Shown here in pieces: positions 8,740 through 16,480 of a stretch of DNA of 64,000 bases. The DNA is from an uncultured Lachnospiraceae bacterium (lineage in GTDB: Bacteria; Bacillota; Clostridia; Lachnospirales; Lachnospiraceae). The notes beneath the pieces are model-generated. The model saw nothing but the letters and a program-made list of their open reading frames with translations. It did no database searches and was not told where the DNA came from. Location: NCBI GenBank assembly GCA_900544445.1, contig UQVK01000010.1, positions 3,881-67,880 on the forward strand, written 5' to 3'. Each line of letters begins with the position of its first letter. Within the stretch, counting starts at the first letter, position 1. A program made the position numbers and the translations under genes.

Positions 8740-9378
8740 ATGAAAACTTATGTGGCGGATCCCAAAATTGCAAGGAAATGGTACTTAAAGAAAAGAAAAA
8801 CCTATAAAACCTATAAGATTGGCATGGCCGTGATGTGGGGTGCGCTTTGCCTCATCTTCATCCTGGATCTCTCTTTTCTTCTGAGAGCGGAAGGGATCGA
8901 ACAGCTCGGCGAAATTCTGCTGTTGTGCATCGGGGCGGATATTCTGCCTGGAATCGCAGCAGTGCTTGGCTATGTGCTCATTAAAGCGGGAGGTCTCGAA
9001 TTTCTGATGCGCCGCCCTTCGGAAAAATGTATCTTCGATAAAGAATCCTTTACGCTGGAATATATTCCGGAACCCGGAAGCCAGGAACGCGAACCGAGAA
9101 ACTACAACCTGATCCGGCACAGGATCCTGTATCGTGACATCCAGAGCGTGGACTATGAGGAAGAGCTGGGGCGCATCACCATCCACGGAATGCATACCAT
9201 CCTGAAATATTATCAGACGAAAGATCTCAAAAAATATGCCGATCCCCAGACTACCACCCTGCCCTTCTCCGTATTCTGCCGTTATCCGGACTTTGACGAA
9301 CTGAAGGACGAGCTGATGGCGCTGGGACAGGCTAATTTTCCCGCCAGCTACAGTCAGGTATCCAGTTCACAAAAGTAA
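8740..9378 (+). CDS. Two-span membrane protein, YcxB-like form
   Basis: 212 residues: a basic N-terminal stretch, two membrane segments (about 28-48 and 58-82), then a cytoplasmic beta-rich domain of about 110 residues (ESFTLEYIPEP, YRDIQSVDYEEE, ITIHGMHTILKYY). This is the layout of YcxB-like proteins. The neighbouring gene at 11110-11625 has the same layout, so the two may be distant relatives. No enzymatic residues are recognisable. Its 3' end overlaps the convergent lipoprotein gene by 25 bases. Confidence 0.75.
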   Translation: MKTYVADPKIARKWYLKKRKTYKTYKIGMAVMWGALCLIFILDLSFLLRAEGIEQLGEILLLCIGADILPGIAAVLGYVLIKAGGLEFLMRRPSEKCIFDKESFTLEYIPEPGSQEREPRNYNLIRHRILYRDIQSVDYEEELGRITIHGMHTILKYYQTKDLKKYADPQTTTLPFSVFCRYPDFDELKDELMALGQANFPASYSQVSSSQK

Positions 9379-9854
9379 AGAAGTTCCGCATCCGCATCGT
9401 ATAATCCAAGGATAAAGTTGAAGGAACCCCGGTGAAGGATATCCGCTCCGGTCGCCCATCCTTCCTTTACCTGCCTGTCTATGAGCCGGTAATATCCGTT
9501 CTCTATCTCCGGAACCAGGGGATTTTCTTCCTGATCCGTGAGATACGGGCCAATGCGTTCTGTTTCGTTATCTATTCCGTATACCAGGGTCTTTATCGTA
9601 TCATCCAGGGGGAATGCTCTCCATTCTGATTTCTTTTTTATCTGATCCAGAACATTTTCATCCGCACAGTCAAGCACAATAAACGTAGTTCCATCCCCAT
9701 GAGATCCCCCATGAGTGTCCGACGCCGAAATCACCTCACAGGCCGAGACATCAATTCCCAGTTCTCTGGAAACTGCAGACTGTTCGCTTTCTACCCCACA
9801 GGCACTTAAAATCAGAAAGGCGATAACAGACAGCGTACAAAAAATTCTTTTCAT
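9354..9854 (-). CDS. Lipoprotein of unknown function
   Basis: 166 residues with a lipoprotein signal peptide: basic MKR, hydrophobic core and lipobox LSAC with the lipidated cysteine at residue 19. The mature part is acidic and has no recognised domain. It is predicted to be anchored on the outer face of the membrane. The final 25 bases overlap the end of the gene on the other strand, so the two transcripts converge. Confidence 0.75.
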   Translation of the reverse strand: MKRIFCTLSVIAFLILSACGVESEQSAVSRELGIDVSACEVISASDTHGGSHGDGTTFIVLDCADENVLDQIKKKSEWRAFPLDDTIKTLVYGIDNETERIGPYLTDQEENPLVPEIENGYYRLIDRQVKEGWATGADILHRGSFNFILGLYDADAELLYFCELDT

Positions 9855-9998
9855 CTTGTCCCCTCCTCCTACAGCATCGGCATATTCCCGGTCTACGATT
9901 CTGCCTCAACATTGGTGAAGATATTGGAAACAGACCACTATAGATGTATCTCTTCCATACGTCCTGCATATAATGATAGGAGAACTGAATTTGTGAGA

Positions 9999-10027
9999 TT
10001 GACTTTGCAGACCAATTTTGCTATATT
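9999..10027 (+). promoter_or_regulatory. Sigma-A promoter of the AbiF RNA and gene
   Basis: TTGACT at 9999-10004 and TATATT at 10022-10027 with a 17-base spacer, close to consensus. Transcription would start near 10034, about 85 bases before the abiF start codon, and would first produce the hairpin RNA annotated at 10034-10100. Confidence 0.8.
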
Positions 10028-10033
10028 TAGTTC

Positions 10034-10100
10034 AGTGATCGTTCTGTGGAAACTTGCGAAGCCCGCAGGCGGGGGAGAGCTTTCGAGTCTCTCCCTCTTT
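10034..10100 (+). ncRNA. Putative abiF-associated small RNA ending in an intrinsic terminator
   Basis: A stretch of about 67 bases between a near-consensus promoter and the AbiF-family gene. It can fold into a 6-bp hairpin (CTTGCG/CGCAGG, 10053-10069 region, alternatively CCCGC/GCGGG). It ends in a perfect 7-bp stem GGGAGAG/CTCTCCC (10074-10096) followed by TCTTTT. A terminator before the gene means that most transcripts would be the short RNA, with readthrough making the toxin mRNA. An RNA motif upstream of abiF genes has been described, and such RNAs have been proposed to be antitoxins. I cannot align this one to the published motif by eye, so family membership is an inference. Confidence 0.6.
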
Positions 10101-10120
10101 TACATTACAGGAGATTTTTC

Positions 10121-11065
10121 ATGGCAATTTTAAAACAGTTTTTAACTTTCAACCAGCAGGTTAATTATCTGAAAAATGAAAAACGGATCACTGTCTCCGA
10201 CGAGCAGTTTGCAGAGGATGTTCTGCAACGCATTGGTTACTTTGCACTGATGGGCGGATATAAGGAATTATTCCGAATCCCTTTCTCAAAAAAATATAAG
10301 CCAGGAACTTCTTTTGATGAGATTGTCCTCCTTTATCAGTTTGATGCCGAACTCAGGGAGCTGTTTTTGAAATATCTGCTCCAAATAGAACGTCATATAG
10401 GGAATCTGATCGCATACTACTTTGTAGAGGCACATGGCATTTCTCAAACAGAATATTTGAATCTCTGTAATTACAATAATACTCCACGAAACAGAAAAAT
10501 CATCTCCGGCTTGATCCGCAAACTGCACGGTGCAGTCACTACCACGGATTATGCCCATATAAATTACTATCGTACGAAATATGGGAACATTCCTCTTTGG
10601 ATCACAACCAGTGTGCTGACTTTTGGCAGTCTTTCCAAAATGTACAATGTCCTGGAGCAATCACTCCGCTCTAAAATCTGTCGTCATTTTCCAAATATAA
10701 ACCAGCGTCAGCTGGAACGTTTTTTATCTGTTTTGACAAAATACCGTAATGTTTGTGCCCATGGCGATCGACTTTTTTCATATCGGACTGTAGACCAGAT
10801 TTTAGATACACCATTGCACGCGAAATTGTGTATACCGCAGCAGGGAAATCAATATATTTGCGGAAAACAAGATCTGTTTGCCGTTGTGATCGCTTTTCGT
10901 TATCTTCTGCCCAAAGAGGATTTTCTGGAATTTAAAAGGAAACTAACCCTTGAAATATCCTCGGTAAATAAAAATCTGATACATATTGCAGGAAATGAGC
11001 TGTTGGCACATATGGGCTTTCCTCCAAACTGGAAGAATATCACTCGCTATCAGTTGACACCATAA
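10121..11065 (+). CDS. abiF: Abi_2 family protein (AbiD/AbiF-type HEPN abortive-infection protein)
   Basis: 314 residues, the usual length of the Abi_2 (AbiD/AbiF) family. The start at 10121 has AGGAG seven or eight bases upstream; the longer upstream frame lacks a site and runs through the terminator hairpin. The HEPN RNase motif R-x4-H is visible as R209-NVCA-H214 in LTKYRNVCAHGDRLF, the conserved family signature. In lactococci these proteins stop phage propagation, and HEPN proteins of this group cleave RNA. The gene is A+T-richer than its neighbours and sits in an accessory island next to a MazEF pair, which fits acquisition as a defence module. Confidence 0.88.
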   Translation: MAILKQFLTFNQQVNYLKNEKRITVSDEQFAEDVLQRIGYFALMGGYKELFRIPFSKKYKPGTSFDEIVLLYQFDAELRELFLKYLLQIERHIGNLIAYYFVEAHGISQTEYLNLCNYNNTPRNRKIISGLIRKLHGAVTTTDYAHINYYRTKYGNIPLWITTSVLTFGSLSKMYNVLEQSLRSKICRHFPNINQRQLERFLSVLTKYRNVCAHGDRLFSYRTVDQILDTPLHAKLCIPQQGNQYICGKQDLFAVVIAFRYLLPKEDFLEFKRKLTLEISSVNKNLIHIAGNELLAHMGFPPNWKNITRYQLTP

Positions 11066-11109
11066 AACAGTTCCTGTCTGCAATATTTCTTCCCGGATAT
11101 CCGCTCCGG

Positions 11110-11625
11110 TCAGAAACGTCCGGATACAGGGATTACCTTCAGCCCCGTCCTGTCTTCGATAAAGCTGCGGAATTCTCCGGCATCCCCGCCTGTTAATCTT
11201 TTTTTGTCATAGGCCTGAGCATGGCTGTTGCTTAGTACGAACAGAAAGTATCTCTGATCCTCCGCCACATATTTGATCCTGTCGTAACGGAATTCGGTCT
11301 TTCCAACCTTCGTGACCGACAGGAATTTGTCCTGATAAAACTGACATCTGCAATGCTCCGTTCCGGGCAGAACTCTCTTTTTCGCCATATAACCGTTCAT
11401 TCTGTCTTCAAATAACAGAAAAAGCACCAGAATAACAATCGCGGTCAGCGTCACCACGTTGATCCCCAGTGCGGCCGTGGTAAGGATCCCCAGAACCGCC
11501 ACGGTCCACCCAAAGATCCGGGATCTTCTGCTCTGCTTCTTCCTTACCGTTTTTCTGAGCGCCCTTGCCATCGCAGAAAGTGCCGATATGTCATAATCTG
11601 TCTCAAAGGTAAATTCCTTTTCCAT
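11110..11625 (-). CDS. YcxB-like membrane protein
   Basis: 171 residues from the ATG at 11625, which has a strong AGGAGG site. A basic N-terminus (RKKQSRRSR) is followed by two membrane segments (about 42-62 and 64-78), then a cytoplasmic domain of about 85 residues (CRCQFYQDKFLSV, FRYDRIKYVAED, YFLFVLSNSHA). This is the PH-like YcxB fold, with the typical DRIKYVAEDQRYFLF core. Function unknown for the family. Confidence 0.8.
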   Translation of the reverse strand: MEKEFTFETDYDISALSAMARALRKTVRKKQSRRSRIFGWTVAVLGILTTAALGINVVTLTAIVILVLFLLFEDRMNGYMAKKRVLPGTEHCRCQFYQDKFLSVTKVGKTEFRYDRIKYVAEDQRYFLFVLSNSHAQAYDKKRLTGGDAGEFRSFIEDRTGLKVIPVSGRF

Positions 11626-11753
11626 ATGAACCTCCTTATTTTCGCTGTTGTACCCGCTTTTTGCCAGACGCTTTATCAAGGCTGCTGAGGAACAGTATAT
11701 CAGCCTTTCTATTCTTTTGCCATATATCTGTAAAAAATATATAGTTGCGTCAC

Positions 11754-11783
11754 TTGTATTTACGGGCATAGCAGTATATACTG
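11754..11783 (+). promoter_or_regulatory. Promoter and palindromic operator of the MazEF-type pair
   Basis: TTGTAT at 11754-11759 and TATACT at 11777-11782 with a 17-base spacer. The -10 box lies inside the perfect 10-bp palindrome AGTATATACT (11774-11783). AbrB/MazE antitoxins bind such palindromes to repress their own operon, so this is a likely autoregulatory operator. Confidence 0.6.
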
Positions 11784-11812
11784 AGTTTATACAAAGAAAG
11801 GTGGCAGCGTTG

Positions 11813-12055
11813 ATGCAGGTACAGGTTAAAAAATGGGGAAACAGCCAGGGAATCCGAATTCCCAAAGAATTTCTGCTGGATGCTGGTATTGACTTAAATG
11901 AAATATTAGACATTTCAGCTTCAGACGGTATCATCACTTTAACCAAAACCTTCCGCCACAGAACTCTTGAAGAACGGGCGGCGGATTACGGCGGAAACTT
12001 GAATCTTGACGGAGAGTATGACTGGGGCGAAGCTGTCGGAAGAGAGGTGTGGTAA
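11813..12055 (+). CDS. mazE: AbrB/MazE-family antitoxin
   Basis: 80 residues. The N-terminal 45 residues form a swapped-hairpin AbrB/MazE DNA-binding domain (VKKWGNSQGIRIPKEFL, then IIT at the end). The C-terminal acidic tail (EYDWGEAVG) is the region that typically wraps the toxin. The ATG at 11813 has AGGTGG upstream; a TTG one codon earlier is also possible. The stop codon shares one base with the start of the toxin gene (TAATG), so the two are translated as a coupled pair. Confidence 0.9.
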   Translation: MQVQVKKWGNSQGIRIPKEFLLDAGIDLNEILDISASDGIITLTKTFRHRTLEERAADYGGNLNLDGEYDWGEAVGREVW

Positions 12056-12360
12056 TGTCTTTGGAAGTACAGCAGGGGGATATTTTAAAAATTGAACGAA
12101 TCAGACACCCGGTTTTGATCGTAAGCACGAATTTTTTTAATGCATCTGGTGAGGTAATTGGTTGTCCCATTTATGAAGCCGGAACGGAAAGTCCGCTGCA
12201 TATTGCGGTTACTGCAGACGAGATGCAGGGATATGTCCAGTGTGAGAAGCTGGCACTGCTTGATTTGAAAGTTCGCGGGCATAAGAAAACAGGCCGCATT
12301 GCGCTGAATGAGCAGATGAACATTACAGACGCAATCCAGGGGATATTTGACTACGTCTGA
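12055..12360 (+). CDS. mazF: MazF/PemK-family mRNA interferase toxin
   Basis: 101 residues with the PemK/MazF barrel pattern: QQGDILKIE at the start (usually a GDI/GDV motif), RHPVLIVS, and the catalytic-region motif CEKLALLDLK, where other members read Q.RxxD/K. MazF toxins cut mRNA at short sequences. The start ATG at 12055 overlaps the antitoxin stop; two upstream in-frame codons (GTG, GTA) lie inside the antitoxin gene and are less likely to be used. Confidence 0.87.
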   Translation: MSLEVQQGDILKIERIRHPVLIVSTNFFNASGEVIGCPIYEAGTESPLHIAVTADEMQGYVQCEKLALLDLKVRGHKKTGRIALNEQMNITDAIQGIFDYV

Positions 12361-12429
12361 TTGGATTCATCAGCCCACTCATTATGCATACTGCTATCTG
12401 ACACTTTATCTAAATGTCAATGAACACCC

Positions 12430-13755
12430 TCACGGCACACTCTCTCCCGCCAGATGCCCGGTGGACCAGGCGATCTGCAAATTAAAGCCTCCGGTGAGCG
12501 CATCCAGATCCAGAAGCTCTCCCGCCAGGTAAAGGCCGGAAACCAGTTTGGATTCCATGGTGGAAGGATTGACCTCCCGGACGCTGACGCCGCCTCTCGT
12601 AATGATGGCCTCCAAAAAGCCCCGTGTTCCCGTCACATGAAGCTCCACATTCTTAATGCGGGAGACAAATTCCTGACGCTCCTGCCGGGTGATATCATGC
12701 ACCCGCTTTTCAGGATCGATTCCGGAAAGAGCGATCATCACGGGAGTCAGACGGGTGGGAAAGAGCCCGTCCACCGCATTTCTGAACTGGCGGTTTTTCG
12801 CCTCCTCAAAGTCCCTCAGAAGCCGCCTGTCCAGCTGCTCCTCGGAAAGAGCGGGCTTCAGGTCCAGCTTCAGGACCGCGTCCGCTTTCTCCTTTTCCTT
12901 TCGCCCCTTCATTGCGCCCGTTCGGTAATAGCTGCTGGCGCTTAAAATCAGGGGGCCGCTCACGCCGAAGTGGGTGAAAAGCATCTCCCCGAAGCCTTCA
13001 TAGACCATCTTTTTTCCCAGAAACAGAGCGGCGGACACATTTTTCAGGGCCAGCCCCTGCAGACTGGCACACCAGTCCTCCGCAACGGTAAAGGGAACCA
13101 GGGAGGGCTCACAGGGAACCAGCGTATGTCCCAGCTCCTGCGCCATCCGGTGTCCTTCTCCGGTGGAGCCGGTTGCCGGATAAGAAAGACCGCCGCTGCA
13201 TAAAATGACTGCGTCCGCAGGAAGCTCCTCTCCGGATAAAAGACGTACACCGCGCACCGCACGTATGGCCGCCTTCTTTTTTTCAGGCGGCATCCTCCGC
13301 TCATCGGTTTCCTGTCCGTCCCTTTCATGGATGGCGTTTTCCTGAACAAGGATTTCCTTTACCGCAGTATGCAGGCGCACCGTGACACCAAGACGCTCCA
13401 GCTCTTTTGCCAGCGTCCGTATGATATCCGAGGAATGGTCGGAGGCCGGAAAAACCCGGTTTCCACGCTCCACTTTCAGCGAACAGCCTCTCTGTTCAAA
13501 AAATTCCTGTACCGCCCCATTGTCAAAGCCGTAAATGGCGCTGTACAGGAATCTGGGATTGCTGACCACGCTGTCGAACAGCTCCTGGGTGTCGCAGGCG
13601 TTTGTCAGGTTGCATCGGCCTTTTCCCGTAATATAGATTTTCTTTCCCAGCTTTTCGTTTTTCTCAAGAAGGAGAACCTGATGTCCCTTCTGTGCGGCAG
13701 CGACCGCCGCCATCATACCCGCGGCGCCGCCGCCGATCACAATCACTCTGCTCAT
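12430..13755 (-). CDS. BaiN/HI0933-family FAD-dependent oxidoreductase
   Basis: 441 residues. The N-terminal dinucleotide-binding motif is VIGGGAAGMMAA (residues 6-17), followed by LLEKNEKLGKKIYITGKGRCNLTN, the family signature around the FAD site. A GGLSYPATGSTGEGHRMA stretch lies near residue 190 and a C-terminal SGLYLAGELLDLDALTGGFNLQ segment closes the flavin site. The family includes BaiN of bile-acid-transforming clostridia and proteins annotated as aminoacetone oxidase; the substrate here is unknown. Its usual neighbour downstream is cmk, now 8.8 kb away. The first four bases overlap the end of the RpiR regulator gene upstream (13752-13755). Confidence 0.92.
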   Translation of the reverse strand: MSRVIVIGGGAAGMMAAVAAAQKGHQVLLLEKNEKLGKKIYITGKGRCNLTNACDTQELFDSVVSNPRFLYSAIYGFDNGAVQEFFEQRGCSLKVERGNRVFPASDHSSDIIRTLAKELERLGVTVRLHTAVKEILVQENAIHERDGQETDERRMPPEKKKAAIRAVRGVRLLSGEELPADAVILCSGGLSYPATGSTGEGHRMAQELGHTLVPCEPSLVPFTVAEDWCASLQGLALKNVSAALFLGKKMVYEGFGEMLFTHFGVSGPLILSASSYYRTGAMKGRKEKEKADAVLKLDLKPALSEEQLDRRLLRDFEEAKNRQFRNAVDGLFPTRLTPVMIALSGIDPEKRVHDITRQERQEFVSRIKNVELHVTGTRGFLEAIITRGGVSVREVNPSTMESKLVSGLYLAGELLDLDALTGGFNLQIAWSTGHLAGESVP

Positions 13756-14747
13756 GTCTGTCCGTCTCTTTCTGTATGTAATATCTGTCCCTCATCCGAC
13801 ACTTCTTCCGTATCCGGCGCTTCTGTCCGCATGCCGCCTGCTGTCGGCAGCGTAAACAGAGAATCTTCGTCAATCCGGTCGATCTCATCGTGCATGGATA
13901 CCTGATAATTGTTCCAGACCCCCTCCAGGCTTTCCAGGCTTTCCCGCACCGTCTGCGGCTGCTTCAGGCACAGAGCAACCACCAGAGCGTTGATCACGCT
14001 TAAGGGAGCGACCAGGGAATCCACGATGGAAACCATATCGCTCGCGGCAAAAAGATTGCAGGAGGAATACAGGCACATGGGAGAATGCACGCTGTCGGTG
14101 ATGGTGATCACCTTCGCGTTCCTGTCGTTGGCAAATTCCAGCGCCTTCAGAGTGCGCATGGAATACCTTGGGAATCCGATTCCGATGACGGCATCCTCCC
14201 TGCCGACGCGGAGCATCTGCTCAAACACCTCGCTCAGGCTGGTGGTCTTTAACAACACGATTCCGCCCCGCACCATGTTCAGGTAGAAGCTTAAGAATTC
14301 CGCAAGAGGCGCGCAGCTTCGGATGCCGATCACGTAGACCGTCTTCGCTTCCAGCAGAATGTCCACCGCCGTATCAAAGGCTGCCGCATCCAGGCTTTCC
14401 GTGGTCGCACGGATGTTTTCCATGTCGCTTGCAAGCACGCTTTCAATCACCTCGGACTGGCTTCTTCCCGCATATTTCACCCCAACCCGTTCCACCGCGT
14501 TCAGACGGCTCGTCACCCGCGCCGCAAGCTCGGCCTGCATTTCCGGATATCCAGAATAGCCGATGCCGGAGGCGAAGCGGACCACAGTGGACTCGCTGAC
14601 ATGAAGCTGCCGTCCCAGCCGCGCAGCCGTCATGAAGGCCGCCTGGTCGTAGTGCTCCAGAATAAAAGCCGCAATCGCCTTGTGTCCCTTGCTCATATGA
14701 GGAAATTTTTCATTGATTCTGGTGATGATGTCCCTCTCTCTGTCCAT
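13752..14747 (-). CDS. MurR/RpiR-family transcriptional regulator
   Basis: 331 residues: an N-terminal helix-turn-helix domain (about 1-77; LHVSESTVVRFASGIGYSGYPEMQ) and a SIS sugar-isomerase domain (about 125-255; VYVIGIRSCAPLAEFLSFYL). The family senses phosphosugars such as MurNAc-6-P. About 45 residues beyond the normal end, rich in acidic residues, have no recognised fold. It overlaps the flavoprotein gene by 4 bases, so the two are co-transcribed. Confidence 0.93.
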   Translation of the reverse strand: MDRERDIITRINEKFPHMSKGHKAIAAFILEHYDQAAFMTAARLGRQLHVSESTVVRFASGIGYSGYPEMQAELAARVTSRLNAVERVGVKYAGRSQSEVIESVLASDMENIRATTESLDAAAFDTAVDILLEAKTVYVIGIRSCAPLAEFLSFYLNMVRGGIVLLKTTSLSEVFEQMLRVGREDAVIGIGFPRYSMRTLKALEFANDRNAKVITITDSVHSPMCLYSSCNLFAASDMVSIVDSLVAPLSVINALVVALCLKQPQTVRESLESLEGVWNNYQVSMHDEIDRIDEDSLFTLPTAGGMRTEAPDTEEVSDEGQILHTERDGQT

Positions 14748-14766
14748 GATCGATGCCCCGCTTCTG

Positions 14767-15747
14767 TTATCCTTCCTTCAGCATCAGCGCGTTCCCATGA
14801 ACGGAGATTTTGTCAAAGCTTCGTAAAAAGCTGGACACCCGGTTGTAGCCATAGTCGCTGACATTGAACTGGGGATGCTTCTTCTTCAGATGATCCAGGA
14901 CGAGGGAGAGGTTGTCCACCTTTCCGCCGTTCTTCTTTAAGAACGCGATTATCTCCTTCTCCAGAGCCTCCGGCCCGGCCTGTTCCTTCAGTTCAATCCG
15001 GTAAGAGGTTCCCTCCTGAATGATGGTAAGCTTCGGGCATTTATCCCGAAGAAGCGTCACCAGCTTGGTATAACCATAGTTTCTGGCGTCAAATTCAATG
15101 AACTTGTCGCCCAGTCTGCTGCCCACCTCTCCCAGATAGGTGGGTTTTCCCTTGTTTTCATTGTTCTGCACAAAGGTGATGATGGATTCCTCAATCTCGC
15201 TGATGGGCGTCACTGTGCTGTCCTGCTTCTCCTCCGGAGCGCTTGCCTTATGCTTCCGGCCGCCGCCTGAAGCTTTGGGACTCTCCGCGCTCTTCTCCTC
15301 CATCTCTCCGGAAATCAGATCCAGACGGATAAATTTATTGCAGGCCTTGGTCAGGGCCAGGGGCGTCTTGGATTCTCCCATTCCGATCACGTACATCTGC
15401 GCCTCACGCAGACGCATTGCCAGCTTGGTAAAATCGCTGTCGCTGGTCACAAGGCAGAAGCCGTCCACCTTTCCGGAATAGAGAATGTCCATGGCGTCGA
15501 TCACCATGGCCATGTCCGTCGCGTTTTTCCCGATGGTATAGTTGAACTGCTGGATGGGGTTGATGGAATTTTCCAGGAGCGTGTCCTCCTTCCAGCCGTT
15601 TCCCTTTGCCCAGTTCCCGTAGATTCTCCGGTAGGACGCATATCCGTAGTCCGCAATTTCATTGAAAATGCTGGACGCATATTTCTCACTGATGTTATCC
15701 GCATCAATCAATACGGCAAAATGTTTCTTTTCTTCTTCGTCGTTCAT
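14767..15747 (-). CDS. NYN-domain protein with two OST-HTH/LOTUS domains
   Basis: 326 residues from the ATG at 15747, which has GGAGGGA upstream. The N-terminal NYN (PIN-like, DUF88) RNase domain (about 8-150) shows the acidic residues expected at its active site: LIDADN, DMAMVIDAMDIL and VTSDSDFTKLA. A basic, glycine-rich linker leads to two LOTUS/OST-HTH RNA-binding modules at about 185-255 and 258-325 (motifs FDARNYGYTKLVTLL and FNVSDYGYNRVSSFL). The combination suggests an RNA-degrading enzyme that binds structured RNA. Target unknown. Confidence 0.9.
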   Translation of the reverse strand: MNDEEEKKHFAVLIDADNISEKYASSIFNEIADYGYASYRRIYGNWAKGNGWKEDTLLENSINPIQQFNYTIGKNATDMAMVIDAMDILYSGKVDGFCLVTSDSDFTKLAMRLREAQMYVIGMGESKTPLALTKACNKFIRLDLISGEMEEKSAESPKASGGGRKHKASAPEEKQDSTVTPISEIEESIITFVQNNENKGKPTYLGEVGSRLGDKFIEFDARNYGYTKLVTLLRDKCPKLTIIQEGTSYRIELKEQAGPEALEKEIIAFLKKNGGKVDNLSLVLDHLKKKHPQFNVSDYGYNRVSSFLRSFDKISVHGNALMLKEG

Positions 15748-15829
15748 ATCTCCCTCCATTTCCGGTTCTCGCTGAAACGCTGTCGCTCTTCGAAGCCATC
15801 CGCCTGCTCTCCGGACCGCCGATGTTTTC

Positions 15830-15858
15830 AGTATAACACAGCTTCCGGAGAAAGTCAC
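15830..15858 (-). promoter_or_regulatory. Promoter of the NYN-LOTUS gene
   Basis: On the minus strand GTGACT (15853-15858), a 17-base spacer and TATACT (15830-15835). The start point would be near 15823, about 75 bases before the ATG at 15747. Confidence 0.6.
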
Positions 15859-16057
15859 GACAGTTCACGCACGCAAAAGCGTAAAACACAGGGATTCTTT
15901 CCTCCTCAGTGCCCTGTGCCTTTATGTTAACAAAATGCTAAAATACTGCTAGGATTCCGCTAAGTATTTTTGCAAACGCTTTCTTCCTTTTTTTGTTGTG
16001 ATAAAATAAAGAACGTTAAAAAAAGACAGCAAACCATGGATAAAGGGGGCAGCTACA

Positions 16058-16201
16058 GTGAATGTCGGAATACTTCTTATCGCGCTCATCGGCGGAATTG
16101 CCGGAATTCTTTCAACCTTCTATCTTCTGGTCGCCATACCGGTTGTCATCATTCAGAAGATCATCAGAAAGATCCGTTTCGGCACCCCGATTATGAAATG
16201 A
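16058..16201 (+). CDS. Small membrane peptide, 47 residues
   Basis: It starts with GTG at 16058, preceded by AAAGGGGG at good spacing. The peptide has a long hydrophobic segment (about residues 4-33, with GGIAGIL and a small-residue face) and a short basic tail (KIIRKIRFG). A clear terminator follows at 16233-16286, so it forms its own small transcription unit. No family recognised. The mix of hydrophobic core and basic end fits either a membrane-complex subunit or a type I toxin-like peptide; nothing in the sequence decides between them. Confidence 0.6.
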   Translation: MNVGILLIALIGGIAGILSTFYLLVAIPVVIIQKIIRKIRFGTPIMK

Positions 16202-16232
16202 ATAAAGAGGTACATATATTTGATTTCTTCTG

Positions 16233-16286
16233 CTGCCGTCCGGCAAAACCATTTAAAAAAAGTGATTGCCGGGCGGCAGTCTTTTT
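16233..16286 (+). terminator. Terminator of the small membrane peptide gene
   Basis: A 12-position stem with one mismatch (CTGCCGTCCGGC with GCCGGGCGGCAG) and a 23-base A-rich loop is followed by TCTTTTTAT. Confidence 0.7.
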
Positions 16287-16450
16287 ATACGATAGGAAAT
16301 TTCATTTCCCATCGTATAAAAAGACGTTGATGCGCACTCAGCGCGCAGGCAATCAAAGATTGCCCGGAAATTATTGCCTAACGGCAATCGCGCTCGGCGC
16401 GAGTGGTGCGCATGATGCGTACCGCATCAGGGCGCACACATTTTTATCGC
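16281..16450. repeat. Cluster of nested hairpins
   Basis: First comes a near-perfect 19-bp inverted repeat around a 5-base loop (16281-16323, arms CTTTTTATACGAT and ATCGTATAAAAAG plus five more pairs). It is followed by five stems: GGCAATC/GATTGCC, TTGCC/GGCAA, CGCGC/GCGCG, an outer GCGCACT/AGTGGTGCGC pair, and TGATGCG/CGCATCA. The cluster lies between the small peptide gene and the end of the S66 peptidase gene. Function unknown; it might stop transcription from both sides, or be a decayed mobile palindrome. Confidence 0.5.
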
Positions 16451-16480
16451 TTCCATTTACGAAAAATTAATATACGGAAC

